The notes below the pieces were generated by a model, which worked only from the letters and a program-made list of their open reading frames with translations, made no database searches and was not told where the DNA came from. Source: Patiria pectinifera (lineage: Eukaryota; Echinodermata; Asteroidea; Valvatida; Asterinidae). From it: a DNA stretch of 64,000 bases. Below are positions 63,791 through 64,000 of the stretch, piece after piece; within the stretch, counting starts at the first letter, position 1, and each line of letters opens with the position of its first letter. The position numbers and the translations under genes were made by a program. Where the stretch lies: NCBI GenBank assembly GCA_029964075.1, contig CM057144.1, positions 10,687,281-10,751,280 of the forward strand. The letters are read 5' to 3'.

Positions 63791-64000
63791 TATAGTATAA
63801 ATAGGTATAGATTGTTTTGTTATTCTGGTAATGCGACTCAAGTTGTACTTGAGTTTTAAATGCAACACTGGTATTTAGTCAATTGTCTCATTTTGCAGAA
63901 TATAACATTTATTCATACAAAATCTCCAAAAAGGCGTTCACAAAATCAACCATTAATTTGTCACCTACGTAACTTTAATCACGTCTGGGTATGAAAATCC

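Overview
The window is intron-rich animal DNA (GT-AG introns, AT-rich introns, tRNA-derived SINEs, LINE fragments and many short inverted-repeat transposons). The repeat content and the protein family suggest a marine invertebrate. My first guess is an echinoderm or another invertebrate deuterostome, but the sequence read by eye does not settle it.

Essentially the whole window is one very large plus-strand gene. I traced 79 consecutive exons from an ATG at 1301 to 63134. Every junction keeps the reading frame, and together they encode 13,287 nt, exactly 4,429 codons. No stop codon is reached, so the 3' end lies beyond the window. All splice sites are GT-AG except one GC-AG donor at 35466.

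The predicted product is a secreted or membrane-tethered modular precursor. In order it has: (1) a signal peptide and helical segment (exons 1-3); (2) a LECT2/M23-peptidase-like fold that appears to have lost zinc ligands (exons 4-6); (3) an acidic, Pro-rich linker, a helix and a SAP-like motif (exons 7-9); (4) twelve tandem copies of a cysteine-rich unit of about 185 residues (exons 10-49), each made of a Cys-rich half A, a second half B, an amphipathic helix and a one-Cys linker; (5) a spacer holding two strongly basic, furin-like sites (exons 49-51); (6) a beta-rich, hydrophobic module (exons 52-58); (7) a third basic site followed by a long array of fibronectin-III-like domains, with one PAN/apple-like domain inside it (exons 59-79, continuing out of the window). 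I recall similar uncharacterised giant proteins from other marine invertebrates but cannot verify this here. No function is assigned.

The rest is the gene's introns plus 1.3 kb upstream. The introns carry LINE reverse-transcriptase fragments (about 3.9-5.3 kb and 23.6-24.1 kb), hAT-like elements with 8-bp target duplications (4738-5135, about 31025-31395, 60683-61635), several TA- or TTAA-flanked miniature inverted-repeat elements, tRNA-derived SINEs, a minisatellite (39.4-39.8 kb) and long hairpins. Two intronic features derive from the gene itself: a 146-bp tandem duplication across an intron-exon border at 33.1-33.4 kb, which leaves a dead pseudo-exon, and a short antisense copy of exon 28 inside the following intron. 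I saw no rRNA, functional tRNA, CRISPR array, virus-like element or second protein-coding gene.
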